64,000 bases of DNA from Oegoconia quadripuncta (GCA_949316235.1 OX438760.1:3040501-3104500); one strand, 5' to 3'. Shown: positions 50,176 through 62,206, counted from the first letter of the stretch. The notes: a model not told the origin generated them from the sequence alone. Numbers and translations: made by a program.

Positions 50176-51513
50176 TGCAAGCGTTATCATATTTAAGTTA
50201 CTCATGCTGACTGTAATTAATTAGTTCTCTATTTTGCCTTTGACAATTGAATGTAGTAGTTATACTCGTCAATAACAAGGGCCATTTTTGTCAAATAGGC
50301 AAATATGGACTGACTTGGACTCGAGTGTTAAACACTAAAGGGAACATTTAAAACATTATATAGTCTGTAACAATATTTAGTCTGTAATGGTCACGGGTCT
50401 TGTAAACACGCAATGGATTCTAAATGCCTCTGTTATTCTTTCAAACGAAATGAATTAATCTTAAATTTAGTCCTTTTATTTAACTGTAGAAGCAATAATT
50501 CATAAATGACTCAGTAGCTCGGTCTCTCCCTACGAATGACGTCAAAGGATGTTTGATTACGTTACATGGTTTGTATAACTTTATTTTCTCTCGCCCTCAT
50601 TTCATTACGCAAAGCTTCCGCGGTACCTGCTCAGCTTTAAATAACAAAAAGACGTGAATTCATTCGCGACAGCTCGGTGGAAATTCTAGCATATATCTAG
50701 GTCAATGCCTTGTAAACTCTTCAATTTAGTCGATTATTATTCACATGCGAATCATTTCTCATTTAGCGTTGATTCGGTTTAATTTTTATTGGCCACATGG
50801 CGACCGTATTGTAGGAATCATCTTTGTCTATAAGTAATGCCTGATTGCTTTGTTTACATAACAAATGCGACATTGAAGTGTCGACATGATAATACACGCT
50901 GAAAAATAATGGTTAATGATAATGTGTTTGTTTTATTTGCGACTACAAAACATGTACAATGTATTGTATTTTAACATTACAAATAACTGGGTAGTTTACA
51001 TGAATTACTAAATCTTGTAGTACCTACAACAATTAAATTTGTACTGACAGTCCAGCCCTTAAATCGATAACGTTGGCCAATGAGGAATCGTCTAATAGCC
51101 GTTTGAGCGATTTGCATTAAGTATATCTGAACATACATTTAGAAAATACTAATAGTACTGAACTCAGATTATTTTAAGGCTCGTATAAATCGTAATTGAA
51201 TTAACGTGAATATATTTAATACTGCTTAAGCAAAAACTGATTCTGTTTTCATGTAAACTTATGGCTCCCAGATCTTTGGATTCTCTTTAATAAGTCAAAT
51301 TCATTCTTTTAGTGGTCCGAATAGTAAGTTCTAAGTTTAATTAGTTTTAAAGGGACGATTGCATCTATTAGTAAGCAATAAAATGGATAACATTGAGAAA
51401 TTGAAAAGATCCGGTGGTTTACGTCAGCGAGTCGAAAAATACAAAAAAAATGCCTCAAAAAGAGTTTGTTTAAGTGGAAGTGTTAATCGCTATTAAGCAA
51501 TTTAATACCATTT
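50176..51513. other. Intron DNA, nothing recognised
   Basis: No feature supported. Confidence 0.3.
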
Positions 51514-51900
51514 AGGGTGAGGCGAAACGAGCGTAATTTTGTGAGTCGTGAGTCGCAAAATTTCGGTAGCAGAAATTCTGCTGCATTCGGTTTCATACAC
51601 ATTCATGCAGTTGATGCCACACGACGACGCAAAATGAGTTGTCTGCCGACTCAATGCGCGTAAACTCGACCGAATTTTTTCTCAATTTTTCTGGCCTCAT
51701 CTTGGGAATATGCTTCGTAAATACACAATATTTTTAATGGATCCAACGTACGCGGCGACACGAACACCCCGTACTAACGCTCAATACTGAATAAATTAAA
51801 CTCGTCCTGCAGCTCAACAGAAATTCAGTTGAACGTAAAATGAGTGACCGAAAATACGCGACTCACAACTCACAAAATTACGCTCGTTTGGTAGCGGCCT
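51514..51900. mobile_element. Fold-back MITE with ACGAGCGTAATTTTGTGAGT ends
   Basis: AAACGAGCGTAATTTTGTGA GTCGTGAGTCGC on the left and its complement on the right (one mismatch in the inner part) form arms of about 32 bp. The outermost bases (AGGGTGAGG / GTAGCGGCCT) match only loosely. No transposase. Confidence 0.7.
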
Positions 51901-52035
51901 TAACCAAGATGACGGCCAGAGTGTCATCTTAGGGGCGGAGATACCATCGTGTTCGAACCAAACCACAATGTTGACCGATAGCACATTGTTTACGGGAACC
52001 ACAGATCCGATTAAAAATTTAGAAGTAGTGTAGAG

Positions 52036-52268
52036 TGATTCTGATTCTGAAATTGAATCTAAAGCGGATTGCGCTTATAACTTTAGAGCAGAATTAAGAG
52101 AGTGGTCGATTGTTTATACCACATACTGCACGTAATGCCTTATTGGAAGTTATAAACAAACACAACCAAAATCTTGTGCCGAAAGATGCCAGAACACTTC
52201 TTCACAGAGTAAAGTCTGTGGAGATAAAGTCTTTGGGTATTGTAGATATCTTAAAAACTAATACGTTG
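52036..52268 (+). pseudogene. Transposon-borne protein fragment (SDSDSE..LREWS..PKDARTLL)
   Basis: One frame gives SDSDSEIESKADCAY and NFRAELREWSIV. After a 1-2 base shift near 52115 it continues HTARNALLEVINKHNQN, LVPKDARTLLHRVKSVEIKS and LGIVDILK, then a stop at about 52271. This 'LREW(A)..H.A...LL..L......LPKDARTLL.T.....IK..G' arrangement recurs in uncharacterised transposon proteins of insects and cnidarians as I remember them. Dead: frameshift plus stop. Confidence 0.55.
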
Positions 52269-53308
52269 GATTAGGACAACCTTCAGGATATCTTGAAGTC
52301 AGTTTTAGGAACTCTCTAATACGACTCTCCTAAGTAGGGCTAAAGTTTATTTAAAAAGTAGTATGAAGTTCCTCCTAAGATTCTCTTTAAATCTGTGCCC
52401 ACTTTTACTTCACATTGCCTTGAGGGGTATCTACAGAATATCCTGAGGGACATTATAGTTTTACCCAAGTCTAAGGCCATAATCAGGCATTTTGCCTCTG
52501 AGATATCTACAATACTTTTTTTAGATAGGGCATTGCTACTTATACTACTATTTTGGAATCATATATTTTGTTAGTGAATGTCTGCCTCAACCTAAGATTC
52601 GCCTTGATTCCCTGAGTGTCATAGGTTACATTTAAATCGAATATGGTTCCCGCAAAAAAAATATAATTATTGGACTTTTAATACTTAAATTGTTATTACG
52701 CAGTGAAACTAAATTCTTAACAACTTGCAAACATGTTCATTTTCATAAATTGAAGGTTGTACTTATCATTTGATCCCCCTCGCTAGCGCGCGTGCGCGAT
52801 AATACTGCATAGTCGTAATGATCGTTTCTGCGAGGAAACTGTCACATGCTTCCTAGTTGGCTTGTTATGATGAATGCGTCGTATGCTGCTACCACCTGCT
52901 ACACGCTGGAAGCATATTTATGTCGTTAGTTAGTAAATGGTCGTTTAATTCGCAACTTTGTTATCATAAATAGTAGACATATATTAGGCTATGTAAACAC
53001 TTCAATTGGACAATTATCATTTCCATCACACATTTTCTTCAACGGTCGCTATGTCTAATTTGTTTATTTGTAAGCACTTTGTAAGTTATTCTTGATTATT
53101 ATGTCAGTCTTTTGTTGTGGTGTCCGCTTTAGGTCTTTAATGCCCCAATTATAATGTTAGTTTGTGCTAGGGAATTTCAAAATGTCCGCCTGGCGACCAC
53201 CATCTTACCTAAATCTACCGGGAAACTGATTCAAATTGGGCGTTATTTTGAAGGTTTGGATAAGGAAAGTAATTTTTTTGTACTTCATAAAACGGCACCG
53301 TAATCTAA
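52269..53308. other. Intron DNA, mostly unrecognised
   Basis: 52595-52665 is an R4 scrap. 53165-53222 (AAAATGTCCGCCTGG, ACCACCATCTTACCTAAATC) is a SINE-A scrap. Confidence 0.4.
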
Positions 53309-53442
53309 GGGCCGTATTAATAAATCCATCTTGAGATTGAGATCGCGTCTCAGTCTCAATACTTTGTTTTTTAATACTGTTTTGCTACAGATTCTCAAGC
53401 GTCAACATAATATCATCTCAATCTTGTTTATTAATACGGGCC
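53309..53442. mobile_element. PIF/Harbinger-type (Tourist-like) MITE, 134 bp, TAA-flanked
   Basis: TAA on both sides (53306-53308 and 53443-53445). Termini GGGCCGTATTAATAAA and its near-complement TTTATTAATACGGGCC. Inner arms CTTGAGATTGAGAT and ATCTCAATCTTG. It matches 22046-22174. Confidence 0.85.
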
Positions 53443-53445
53443 TAA

Positions 53446-54039
53446 GAGTCAAACTTGCCAGAAAGGCAGGAAAACGCTATCATAGTCACATCGTTAGTCT
53501 TTTGAAGACAAACAAACCGAATGATATTGACCAACTCATCAGCTTCATGTACGTCACAACTCCGAAGGCGAGGGTTGCGAACAGTGAAGGTTTCCGAAAG
53601 CATAAGTACTTGTTTGCACGAACTCTAATACCCAGTGTCGGAAGTTACTCTTTCCGTTTGTACAAGATTAGACTGATTATATTTGTTGCCCACGACTTCG
53701 AATAGCTTATGCATGTTATTTCCAGTCATCACCACCAGTCTATTAGTAAAATAGCAATTTGGAATTAATTGTTCAGCAAGAGACTTCCTACGGCTGATAC
53801 AATGGTGATGAAATAGTGCTATCTGTTAGATGGTTGAATGGTTTACTTCAAATAACCTACTCCTTAACGAAAAAAAAATACATCATATTCTCGCTACGTA
53901 ATGTCAACTAGGTGGCTAGAGTTGGGCTTGTCGATACTACTTTGTTCCTTTGGATAAAGGACTACAATGGGGTCCACAAATATCGATAAGGTTTCAAAAT
54001 GTATCCGTTCTGTAGTGTTCGTAATTAAAAAACGTCTTT
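53446..54039. other. Intron DNA, nothing recognised
   Basis: A 124-aa frame (53331-53705) starts inside the MITE and shows no family motif. Confidence 0.3.
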
Positions 54040-54480
54040 TAACAGACATGGATACCATGAGGCTGGTTTACTTCAAGCTATTTTCATAGCATAATGACCT
54101 ATGGCATCCTGTTATCGGCAAATAGCGCGGACATAAACTGTATTTTTGTTCTGCAGAAGCGAGCGGTAAAGTTGGGCTCCGGAGTATCGTTGAGGAATAA
54201 ATTTAAGGAAATCGGTATTATTAACATTAGGATCGCAATATATTTACAAAAACTTAATATATGTGAGAAGCAATCTGCAATATTTTAGGAAAAATAATGA
54301 CAAACATAATGTGAATACAAAAAAAATAAACTTGCTGTTCATGTCCGTCATTTACACAAAGTCACTATGTCATTCAAAGGACAATGCATCTTTAATAATA
54401 AGATTCCGGTAGACAATCAAAATTTGATGGTGATTATCGTTGAATTACTTTATGGTGGACTTTTCATGGATGAAAAGTAA
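54040..54480 (+). mobile_element. LINE reverse transcriptase C-terminal fragment, decayed
   Basis: ATGACCTATGGCATCCTGTT encodes MTYGILLSANSADINCIFVL, then QKRAVKLGSGVSLRNKFKEI and GIINIRIAIYLQKLNI: the 'YGI..WG.S.....I...QKRAVR.....  S....FK...IL....IY' block of Jockey/CR1-like RTs. Stops follow. Confidence 0.65.
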
Positions 54481-54759
54481 TTTATGTCCTAATTCGATAT
54501 GGATGTCATGCCACTTTAGAAGGAACATTCCTGAACAATCTCCACCAAGTTATTGTTGGTTTGCTAAAGTGCCTGTATTCATTACTATTTACACATTTAT
54601 CTGATTTGAATGTGAAATGATTTGAAAGGCAACTCCGCCAGTTAGTTTTGCAATTCTCTAGCAATTCAGCGCTATAATTGACGCTATCAAGTGCCTTGAT
54701 TGCAACTGTCTGTTATGGCTGAGGTGTACTTTTCCTCCTCCGGACAATCAACGTATCTT

Positions 54760-55078
54760 TGTGTCTCAATCACACCTGATATTAAATGAAGATCAAGCCG
54801 AAGATGGAAGCGTTTACCCGGAGCCTCGAAACTTATACAATACAATACAAATACACTTTATTGCGCAACAGATAAGAAAATACAATTTGTGAACTTATTT
54901 GTGGAATTGGCTATATTTCCTTCCTCAGTCCAATCAATATAAGCTTGTTAAATGAAGATGAAACCGAAGGCGTTCACCCTGAACCTGGCACTGGCTATCT
55001 TAATTCATACAGCTGGAACACTTCAATTCCCTCAATAAGATTGTTACTGTATTCTGGACATTTTAAAATGCCAGGGAT
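54760..55078 (-). mobile_element. SINE-A scraps, highly diverged
   Basis: CTCAATCACACCTGATATTA AATGAAGATC (54766) and AAATGAAGATGAAACCGAAGG..ACTGGCTATCTTA..GGACATTTTAAAATGCC (54950-55070) follow minus-strand SINE-A order. Between them 54838-54880 reads as a retroelement tail (ATACACTTTATTGCGCAAC). Confidence 0.5.
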
Positions 55079-56547
55079 CCACAGAGGGAGTCAAATAACG
55101 TTTCAATATGTAAGGAATTAGGTTGTCGATGTGAGGTTTGATGAGCTATGTGTCTGCTCTCTAATACGTATACACAATAGAAATCAGATATATTCTCCTG
55201 CGTTTCAAAAGTCCTGTTCTCATTTTACGAGTGAGAGAGAGAAAGAGCGAAGAGTTTGCTCTTCCAACAGGTTTCGCACGAGCGACTGTATCAAACGCTC
55301 TACCATACGACATACATTACGAGGTTAATTTTTTTTTCTAAAATAAATGATGACCACATGAGCTGCCGTTAAGTTGTCTTTCATTTCTTAAGACCCTAAA
55401 CTCAACGAACTCGTGAACTGCTCAATTCTGCTCTTTTGTCTCACGGATGCTCTCCAGCACATTTAAAAGTGTTCGTCTAACCATCATAGATTTACTCGAG
55501 ATAAAGATAAATTCTTTGCAAAATTTAATTTTGGCATTATCTTATTGTGCAGTTGCTCGAAGCGCTACCTATGCAATTATCTGTACATAGCTGCAGGTGT
55601 GGAAGTAGCGGATGCTGGTTCCCGGGGACCATATTCTGAACCACAGACCTTTTTGCCACACAATGATGTCGAATCTGATGTGCATTCTCTAGACTAAACC
55701 AAGTTTCGACTAGTACTACCCTTTCTTGTTATCCTGGGAAGAAAGCGACATCATAGTAACGATGTTTTACAGTAGTAACACTGGTGTTTTTTAGTGAATC
55801 GACCCCAATAATTCTTATATTTCTTAAAATATAAAGCTATAATGTCTATCTCAAATCTGTTACATCCATCTGCACTCCACCTTAGTCCTTAGCACCTTCA
55901 CCGTAATTGAACCCGCATAGTCGTTACTAGGTTATTTCCAGGCGTCGGGCATCATCGGCTTCCCCGGTCATTTGTCGTGGGGCACTCGTGGGCGAGGTTT
56001 AGTAAACATTAATATCCGTACCCCAGGGCTTAATGTCAGGGTCGCTGTGACGTCAGTGATGCTAATGTGCTCGCGACCTTAGGCAGCCTTGAGTATATAG
56101 TGACGATTACTAGTTAAGGCTTGTCCTCCGTAAAATACCATGAATCTGAGTGAAAAAAATACGTAATAATCTTATAAGATATGAGGAATTATGTGGTTTA
56201 TCCCTAATTTTATTTTAACTTACAGAATTGAGCAACATAATTTATTTGGAACTCATATTTTCTCCGACTTTTCTTTATTTTTTTAATTTAAAGGATGTAA
56301 TTATGTGGTATAGGCTACAAACGCGAACTTAACGTTTTTTTTTTTTGCGAATATAGTTTGGATTAAGAAAAGTTAAACTACCTATGCCAATACATTCTAT
56401 TTCACTTACTTAATATGCCCTTTTTTTTTTCTTACGGTAAAAAAACTCATCCGGTATATCCAGTTAGTTTTTATCCTTTAGTTTAAAAGACCACTGACCT
56501 CTACTGAGTGACTATATCCACATAATCAAGTAAGGATACAATTTTAA
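55079..56547. other. Intron DNA, nothing recognised
   Basis: No feature supported. Confidence 0.3.
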
Positions 56548-57030
56548 AGGCCGTGATTTTTTGCACATAGATAGAGTACCTGTCAGTGATAGAATTAAAA
56601 ACAATTCCAACAAATTGGTAGCTTGCTTTAGTTATAATATATATATTTAGTAATAAAACATAGACTATATGATTAAAATTACCGCTGTGAATTACATTGC
56701 GTCGGAGAATATACTTAGAACCCCTGTAACTATTTTCAAAGAAATCGATCAATAACATCTTTACACATTTATGAAAAATTTTACCAAGGGCAAATATCAC
56801 GACTTAATAAAACTATTTTTAGAAAATATAATGATGCCATTGATTAATAATTTTAGAAAATTGTTTTAATCGTGCTTAGCATCTTATGTAACGCAATGAA
56901 GTTCACTAATTTAATATTGTACGTTTTATAACTAAATACCTATATACTATTCTTAAAGCAAGCTACAGAATTGTTAGAAAACATGTTTGTCTCATGGGTA
57001 TCTTTATCCTTCTACAAAAAATCAGGAACT
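56548..57030 (+). mobile_element. TTAA-flanked MITE, empty copy, 483 bp
   Basis: TTAA at 56544-56547 and 57031-57034. The ends AGGCCGTGATTTTTTGCACA and (minus strand) AGTTCCTGATTTTTTGTAG are inverted; a second arm pair has GTAGCTTGCTTTAGTTATAA and its relatives. No transposase. The TTAA target is that of piggyBac-type elements. Confidence 0.8.
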
Positions 57031-57040
57031 TTAAATTTAT

Positions 57041-57292
57041 AGGTTTGGTGTAGTGGTTAGAAACTCTGCTGCTATACCAAAAGGTCGCGGGTCCGAATCC
57101 CGCTAGGAGCATGTTTGTATGATGAATACAGACATGTGTTCCCGAGTTATGGATATTTCTCATTTATATATGTATTTATTTACAAAAAAAATGTATTTGT
57201 GTAGTTTATCATCCATCTGGTAACTATAATACAAGTTGCTTAGTGTGGAACTAGATGGCGCTGTGTCTATGTGCAAAGATTTATTTATTTTA
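57041..57292 (+). mobile_element. SINE-B1 copy
   Basis: GGTTTGGTGTAGTGGTTAGA, GGTCGCGGGTCCGAATCCCG, CAGACATGTGTTCCCGAGTT, TAGATGGCGCTGTGTCTATG. It starts 6 bp after the TTAA MITE. Confidence 0.82.
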
Positions 57293-57814
57293 GGAAATTA
57301 CACCACAAAAATGGCGTATTTTTACTGGACTAAGAGGGCTTGGAACCCGAGTATGAAAATGTTTACACTACTGAAACTGAAATGTGTGTCAAGCGTTGTA
57401 GGTCGGCTCCAACTAAAATCCACGAACGTATCTCTGTTTGTTTCTCTCTCTGGAAGTATCATTGTCAGAGGCGTCGCGAGAGGGTGGCAAGAGGGTGGTT
57501 GGTATATGTCAGGCAGAACATACAAACACTTACCTTTTTTCATCTTGTTTCTTGAGTTTTCGTTTTGAACTAGTATCACGTGCCTTGACTATAAGTATAA
57601 ATTGGAGTCCCTGAAGTGTGCTCTCACTCTCACGTCACGTCTATGCCTCGATGTGAACGGTAGTGGTACCTTAAAAGCCTTGCCTTACTAAATACTCGCT
57701 TAGGAATATTAACTATTTAGACAGTATTGAAAAAAGAAAAAAAGGAGAGGAGATGCCTGTTTGCCACAGTTGAGAACCGAAGAGGAAAGATTGTCACTTG
57801 ATACGACACGATAT
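57293..57814. other. Intron DNA, nothing recognised
   Basis: Overlapping frames at 57236-57579 on both strands have no family motif. Confidence 0.3.
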
Positions 57815-57965
57815 TTTTTTGAAGAACATAATTGAGGGAAAGATTGAAGGAAAGAGAAGAAGGGGAATACCTATGCGTAATTACTTTGACCAAGTGAAAG
57901 AAAAGGTGAATGTCATGTCGTACCAAGAGGTTAAAACGAGGGCGGAAAGTAGAGAGGCGTAGTCA
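57815..57965 (+). mobile_element. LINE C-terminal tail (RTE-like)
   Basis: The frame reads IIEGKIEGKRRRGIPMRNYF then DQVKEKVNVMSYQEVKTRAE and SREA with TAG at about 57961: the C-terminus of RTE-like endonuclease/reverse transcriptases. A sister piece is at 34472-34590. Confidence 0.7.
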
Positions 57966-58618
57966 TTACTCCATCGACTAGAGCATATCTCTTAAAATGA
58001 AGAAGAAGACACAGTATTGGACTCCACCAACAAGAGCATGGTTCTTAAATTGAAGAGAGAGAGATACGGTATTGGAAAACTATGATTTAAACTTTCGCAC
58101 TTGTCAAAGTGAAACGTTGTGCGTGGTTACGGTAGAAACAACAAGAACATTGTCGGCTTGCTCTATTTTGAAACCAACAACCTATTTCATAAATAACATA
58201 AAGTACACATTTAGTAATCGGTTTCATTGGACCACCATCTTGTCTAAGTCAGCAGCATTGTTGTGTGTCGACTGTTTGAGGCGCCATAGACCAGTCATCC
58301 AAAAAAGAGGGGGGCTACATGAGCACGGTTACACCTGAGGCTTCATCTTTATTTAACATCAGGTGTAATTGAGATCAAGCATTGATCCAAAAGATTAGAT
58401 CTTTGAGCTGAGCATTGTACCATTAGGACGGAGGAATATCGCTCAGTTTTTTCAACTCAATCTCACTTATGTTTGCCACCGTGGATCACACAATGTTTGT
58501 ACCTAAATCTATATGTTTTGTTGATTGGTATTTTTTATGTTTAATTTTGTTTTTGCAATGTCCAATGTGTACCTATCTGTGGTATAGGTATAAATTATTT
58601 TCTCTCTTAAATTAACAT
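57966..58618. other. Intron DNA with a SINE-A scrap
   Basis: 58228-58395 (ACCACCATCTTGTCTAAGTC, AGCAGCATTGTTGTG, TTTAACATCAGGTGTAATTG) is a very diverged + strand SINE-A. Confidence 0.5.
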
Positions 58619-58887
58619 TGGTAAACAACATTGGGTTTACGATTCGGAGGTCGCGGGTTCGATACCCAGCGGGATACATGTTTAAGTATTCGGTTGGTGG
58701 TAGGGCATTTTAAATCCGCCGCCAAGCAGCAATGTTAATAGCATTGTAGTGTTCCGGTTGTCAGAGATAAGATAGCCAGTCCCCCAAATGTGTTGGAGTT
58801 TCCGGGTCAGTACGCTTCCACCTTCGACCTCATGTTCACTTAACATGATTGAGGTCAAGTACTATCCCGTGGTGCATAAAAAAAAAT
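58619..58887 (+). mobile_element. SINE-A copy, 5' end trimmed
   Basis: GTAAACAACATTGGGTTTAC, GGTCGCGGGTTCGATACCC, body with a small deletion after GGCATTTTAAAT, and poly(A). Confidence 0.88.
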
Positions 58888-60151
58888 TGTTTTTACACGA
58901 AGGTGAGAATATTTGTAATTTTGTGTGACTAAACAGGTAGAGCGTAACAAAATATTTATTATTGTAATATTTTGGTGCAATAAAGAATATAAAAAAAATA
59001 ACAGATCACGCTGCCGTTTTTTCACATTGATGTGTTAAACCAAAGTAAACGAGCCATAATCCAATTTGAAGTGTGAATTTAATAAATTTAAATTCTTTGC
59101 TTTTTGTTGCGCATTTGATCTTCAAGTGGAGAGCAAATATGACATAGGTAATGTCATAAACAATGCCAAGGAGTACAGAGGACATGGAACCCACGGAGGC
59201 GTTGTTTGCGAGCCTCCGGGTGTGTTTCCGGGTTTATTGTCTACGATTTTTTTTAAGAATTCTTGAGCAGGATAGTGTGGTGAAGATGACGCGTTGGAAT
59301 CTTATTTTTCTGAACAATTACTAAACTTCCGTGCCTTAGGTAGGTACTGTCGCATTCAAAATTGCTTTCATAATTCAAGTTCAAAAGATCTGGAATTTCT
59401 AAAGGAATACCTTTAATTCATGTGCAGTAGATCATACTACGCAAAAATCGTTTCGAGTTTGGGCTATATGCTTGCACTTTTGAACGCGTATGTACTCGTA
59501 TCTGGTGTATAACGATATCGCACTGAAAATAAAATGCTCTGTTAAAAATTCAATAGACCAGCATTTGGCGTTTATTTTCGTGTCCATATTTTAATAACGC
59601 AATTAATCATCTCCGCTTCGACGTTATCGCGTAATAAAATAACCAACAAAAGGTGTTCCTGTCCCACAATTTTCCTTTAGCGGCTCGTAAAGTTGCCCGT
59701 GACGATGGAAGGCGAACATTAGGGTGGGAGCAATTTCTGAACGCTTACAATTAGAGCCTTGAAGATGGAAATATTATACAATTTCCAGCTTGTATCACTA
59801 CTACGTTAGTACTATATTAATTCTGTGTCACTAACGCTGTTGGAATTATGTGTAATGTTGTAGTGATTGTTTGCGTCTAATTTAGAAATTTCTTTATTAC
59901 GTTTAAACACTATGGAAGTTACAGAATATGACATTAGTAAAACCAATTTAAAGTCTATTTATTTTTTTAAAGTATTATTTATTTATTAATTTTGAGAAAC
60001 AATAACCGAATCGGCATCATCGGGTATATGATTTTAAACAAATGTCTTTATTGCACTTAGGTTTAAAGATCTTTATTACTCAATAAATACGTAACGTCAC
60101 ATGAAATAACGTAGAATTGTTGTTGAATGGTGTTAGATAAACGTGACTTTC
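58888..60151. other. Intron DNA, nothing recognised
   Basis: A retroelement-like TGGTGCAATAAAGAATATAAAAAA tail lies at 58975-58998. No gene. Confidence 0.35.
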
Positions 60152-60200
60152 TTCCTGCTTCACGGTTCTAGGATCAATCTAAGAACCGTGACGCAGGAAG
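60152..60200. repeat. 19-bp inverted repeat, 11-nt loop
   Basis: CTTCCTGCTTCACGGTTCT (60152-60170) pairs with 60182-60200 with one mismatch. It abuts the end of the R3 repeat. Confidence 0.75.
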
Positions 60201-60317
60201 AAACTAGCTATCCGCCCGCGGCTACGCCTGCATGGAATAACTTTATCCCGCTGGAACTTCTCACTTTTTCGGGATAAAAATATTCAATGTTTCAATCCAG
60301 GCTATGAACTATCTATA

Positions 60318-61197
60318 CAGGGCGTCCCAAAGTTATGGGACATGAAGGGGAAGTACCTTAAATATCGTAGATAGTGAATTTTGCTCAAAGAAGACTTTAT
60401 GTTATTTTTAAAAGTTAGTAATTCTGCATTCATAGATTTTCTAAAAATTATTTGCTTCGGCTGGGAATCGAACCGACTCAAATGTGAAAAAAAAAACACC
60501 CTACTTTTATGATGCCAATCGAAAGAATAGCTAAAAAATAATAACTCTGCCTAAGTAACATAGTATTTTAAAAGAAAGGAACAACGTGAAATTAATCATT
60601 TTAATCAAATAAAAAACATACATGAAACTGCCGTAGTCAATTAAGTAGGTATTTTTTTGTAAATTAATTAATTAAATGCTCAAAATGTGATCCCTCTTGT
60701 CTTACGCAAATCGCCAATCTTTTAATGAGCCCGCTGCATATTGAAATACAAGTTTTATCATTTCATCTACACGTGCACTTATAATAAGGAAAACTATGTT
60801 AGTACCTATTTTATGAAGTGGGTACTTATTTACGAATAATCAATGCTATCTTTGGAATGATAATATCGCTACTTTTCGAACGTCGTCGGCAATAAATAAC
60901 TTTCTTGAAATTTGACTCAATCATTTTATGTTGTTCCTTTCTTTTAAAATACTATGTTACTTAGGCAGAGTTATTATTTTTTAGCTATTCTTTCGATTGG
61001 CATCATAAAAGTAGGGTGTTTTTTTTTTCACATTTAAGTCGGTTCGATTCCCAGCCGAAGCAAGTAATTTTTAGAAAATCTATGAATGCAGAATTACTAA
61101 CTTTTAAAAATAACATAAAGTCTTCTTTGAGCAAAATTCACTATCTACAATATTTAAGGTACTTCCCCTTCATGTCCCATAACTTTGGGACGCCCTG
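60318..61197. mobile_element. TA-flanked fold-back element, 880 bp, 268-bp inverted arms
   Basis: TA at 60316-60317 and 61198-61199. Arms 60318-60585 and 60930-61197 are complementary with only about three differences seen. Termini CAGGGCGTCCCAAAG. Each arm carries a tRNA B-box-like GGTTCGATTCCCAGCCGAAG (decayed in one arm). The 344-bp centre holds a minus-strand transposase tail (60664-60760). By target and ends it is a Tc1/mariner (IS630)-type derivative. Confidence 0.88.
60664..60760 (-). pseudogene. C-terminal remnant of an IS630/mariner-type transposase
   Basis: The minus strand reads CISICSGLIKRLAICVRQEG then SHFEHLIN and a TAA at 60664-60666. The ending 'R...C...G.HFEHL' is typical of the last residues of insect mariner-related transposases. 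An upstream stop (TGA) closes the frame; the DDE part is missing. Confidence 0.6.
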
Positions 61198-61289
61198 TAT
61201 ACCAAATTTCATTCAAATCCGTTCATTCGTTTCGCCGTGACTGAGCAACAAACAAACATCCAAACTTTCATATTTATAATATTAGTTAG

Positions 61290-61529
61290 ATGTACCAGAT
61301 GGTCGAATTACAATTTTTGGGACGAAAACGAACGACGCTTTGTAAATTTAAAGTTTACTCTGCTTGGCTCAGTCACCAACGGAACATGTGGATTTGGACT
61401 CACGTGTATCCGATTAGTGAAATTCAATTTTTCTTTCGCCAAGTCGACTAACCAGTCATGTTGTAGTCGTTGCCATACTGTGGAAAATAAGACGATAAGG
61501 TATATTGCTTTATTATGATTATTGACGAC
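61290..61529. other. Intron DNA, nothing recognised
   Basis: No feature supported. Confidence 0.3.
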
Positions 61530-61775
61530 CTGTTTGGTGTAGTGGTTAGAAACTGACTGCTTTACCAAGAGGTCGCGGGTTCGAATCCCGCTAGGGGCAT
61601 ATGTTTGTATGATAAATACAGACATGTGTTCCCGAGTTATGGATGTTTTTAATTTATATATGTATTTATTAATAAAGAAAATGTATTTGTGTAGTTTATC
61701 AACCATCTGGTATCCATAACACAAGCCTAGATGCTTACTGTGGACCTAGATGGCGCTGTGTGTATGTATAAATAT
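61530..61775 (+). mobile_element. SINE-B1 copy
   Basis: TGTTTGGTGTAGTGGTTAGA, GGTCGCGGGTTCGAATCCCG, CAGACATGTGTTCCCGAGTT, CAACCATCTGGTATCCATAA, TAGATGGCGCTGTGTGTATG. Confidence 0.85.
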
Positions 61776-61984
61776 ATATGACAACGGAAATTGTCAGTCC
61801 TATCATACTTAATACCTACTACCATATGTCTGCAAATAACTTCAAATTACTTAATAGAGAAAATACCTTTATAGCGTGCGCTGCGCGGTGGGAAAAGAAT
61901 AAATTCATTGTCATAAATATATGGTTTTGTTTTGGCCGGTTTATTTCTCATTTATGCAAGATAACTGTTGTGCTAGATTCTGCA

Positions 61985-62165
61985 CGTAGAAAGAATAGAA
62001 CCAACCCGTCTCTTCTCGTGGGTGTCGTAAAGCGCGACTATGGGATTTTCCACAATAAACATCTAAAGATTTGCACGTTTCAACCGCGATGGGCTCACCC
62101 CCTCTGACGAGTGCATTTCTGAATAGTTCGTAAGATGAATCGTGGACGTAGTTTCAAGCATTTAG
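61985..62165 (+). repeat. R2 repeat copy
   Basis: AATAGAACCAACCCGTCTCT, CGTGGGTGTCGTAAAGCGCG, CGATGGGCTCACCCCC and GTGCATTTCTGAATAGTTCG follow the 16.5 kb order. Confidence 0.65.
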
Positions 62166-62206
62166 CAATTTTACTTATAGTCCAGTCAAGATTCCTAGAA
62201 TCTTAA

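Larger units (their letters stand above)
60203..61289 (-). repeat. R3 repeat copy split by a mariner-type element
   Basis: 60203-60317 (ACTAGCTATCCGCCCGCGGC, TTTTTCGGGATAAAAAT) and 61198-61289 (CAAATTTCATTCAAATCCGT, GAGCAACAAACAAACATCC, TATTTATAATATTAGTTAG) rejoin to a minus-strand R3 like 43622-43834. Confidence 0.8.

Noticed and set aside
53331..53705. 124-aa plus-strand open frame
   Set aside because: It starts inside the 134-bp MITE and shows no family pattern or splice context.
57236..57579. Overlapping open frames on both strands (110, 85 and 71 aa)
   Set aside because: Mutual shadows with no motif; they begin in the tail of a SINE-B.
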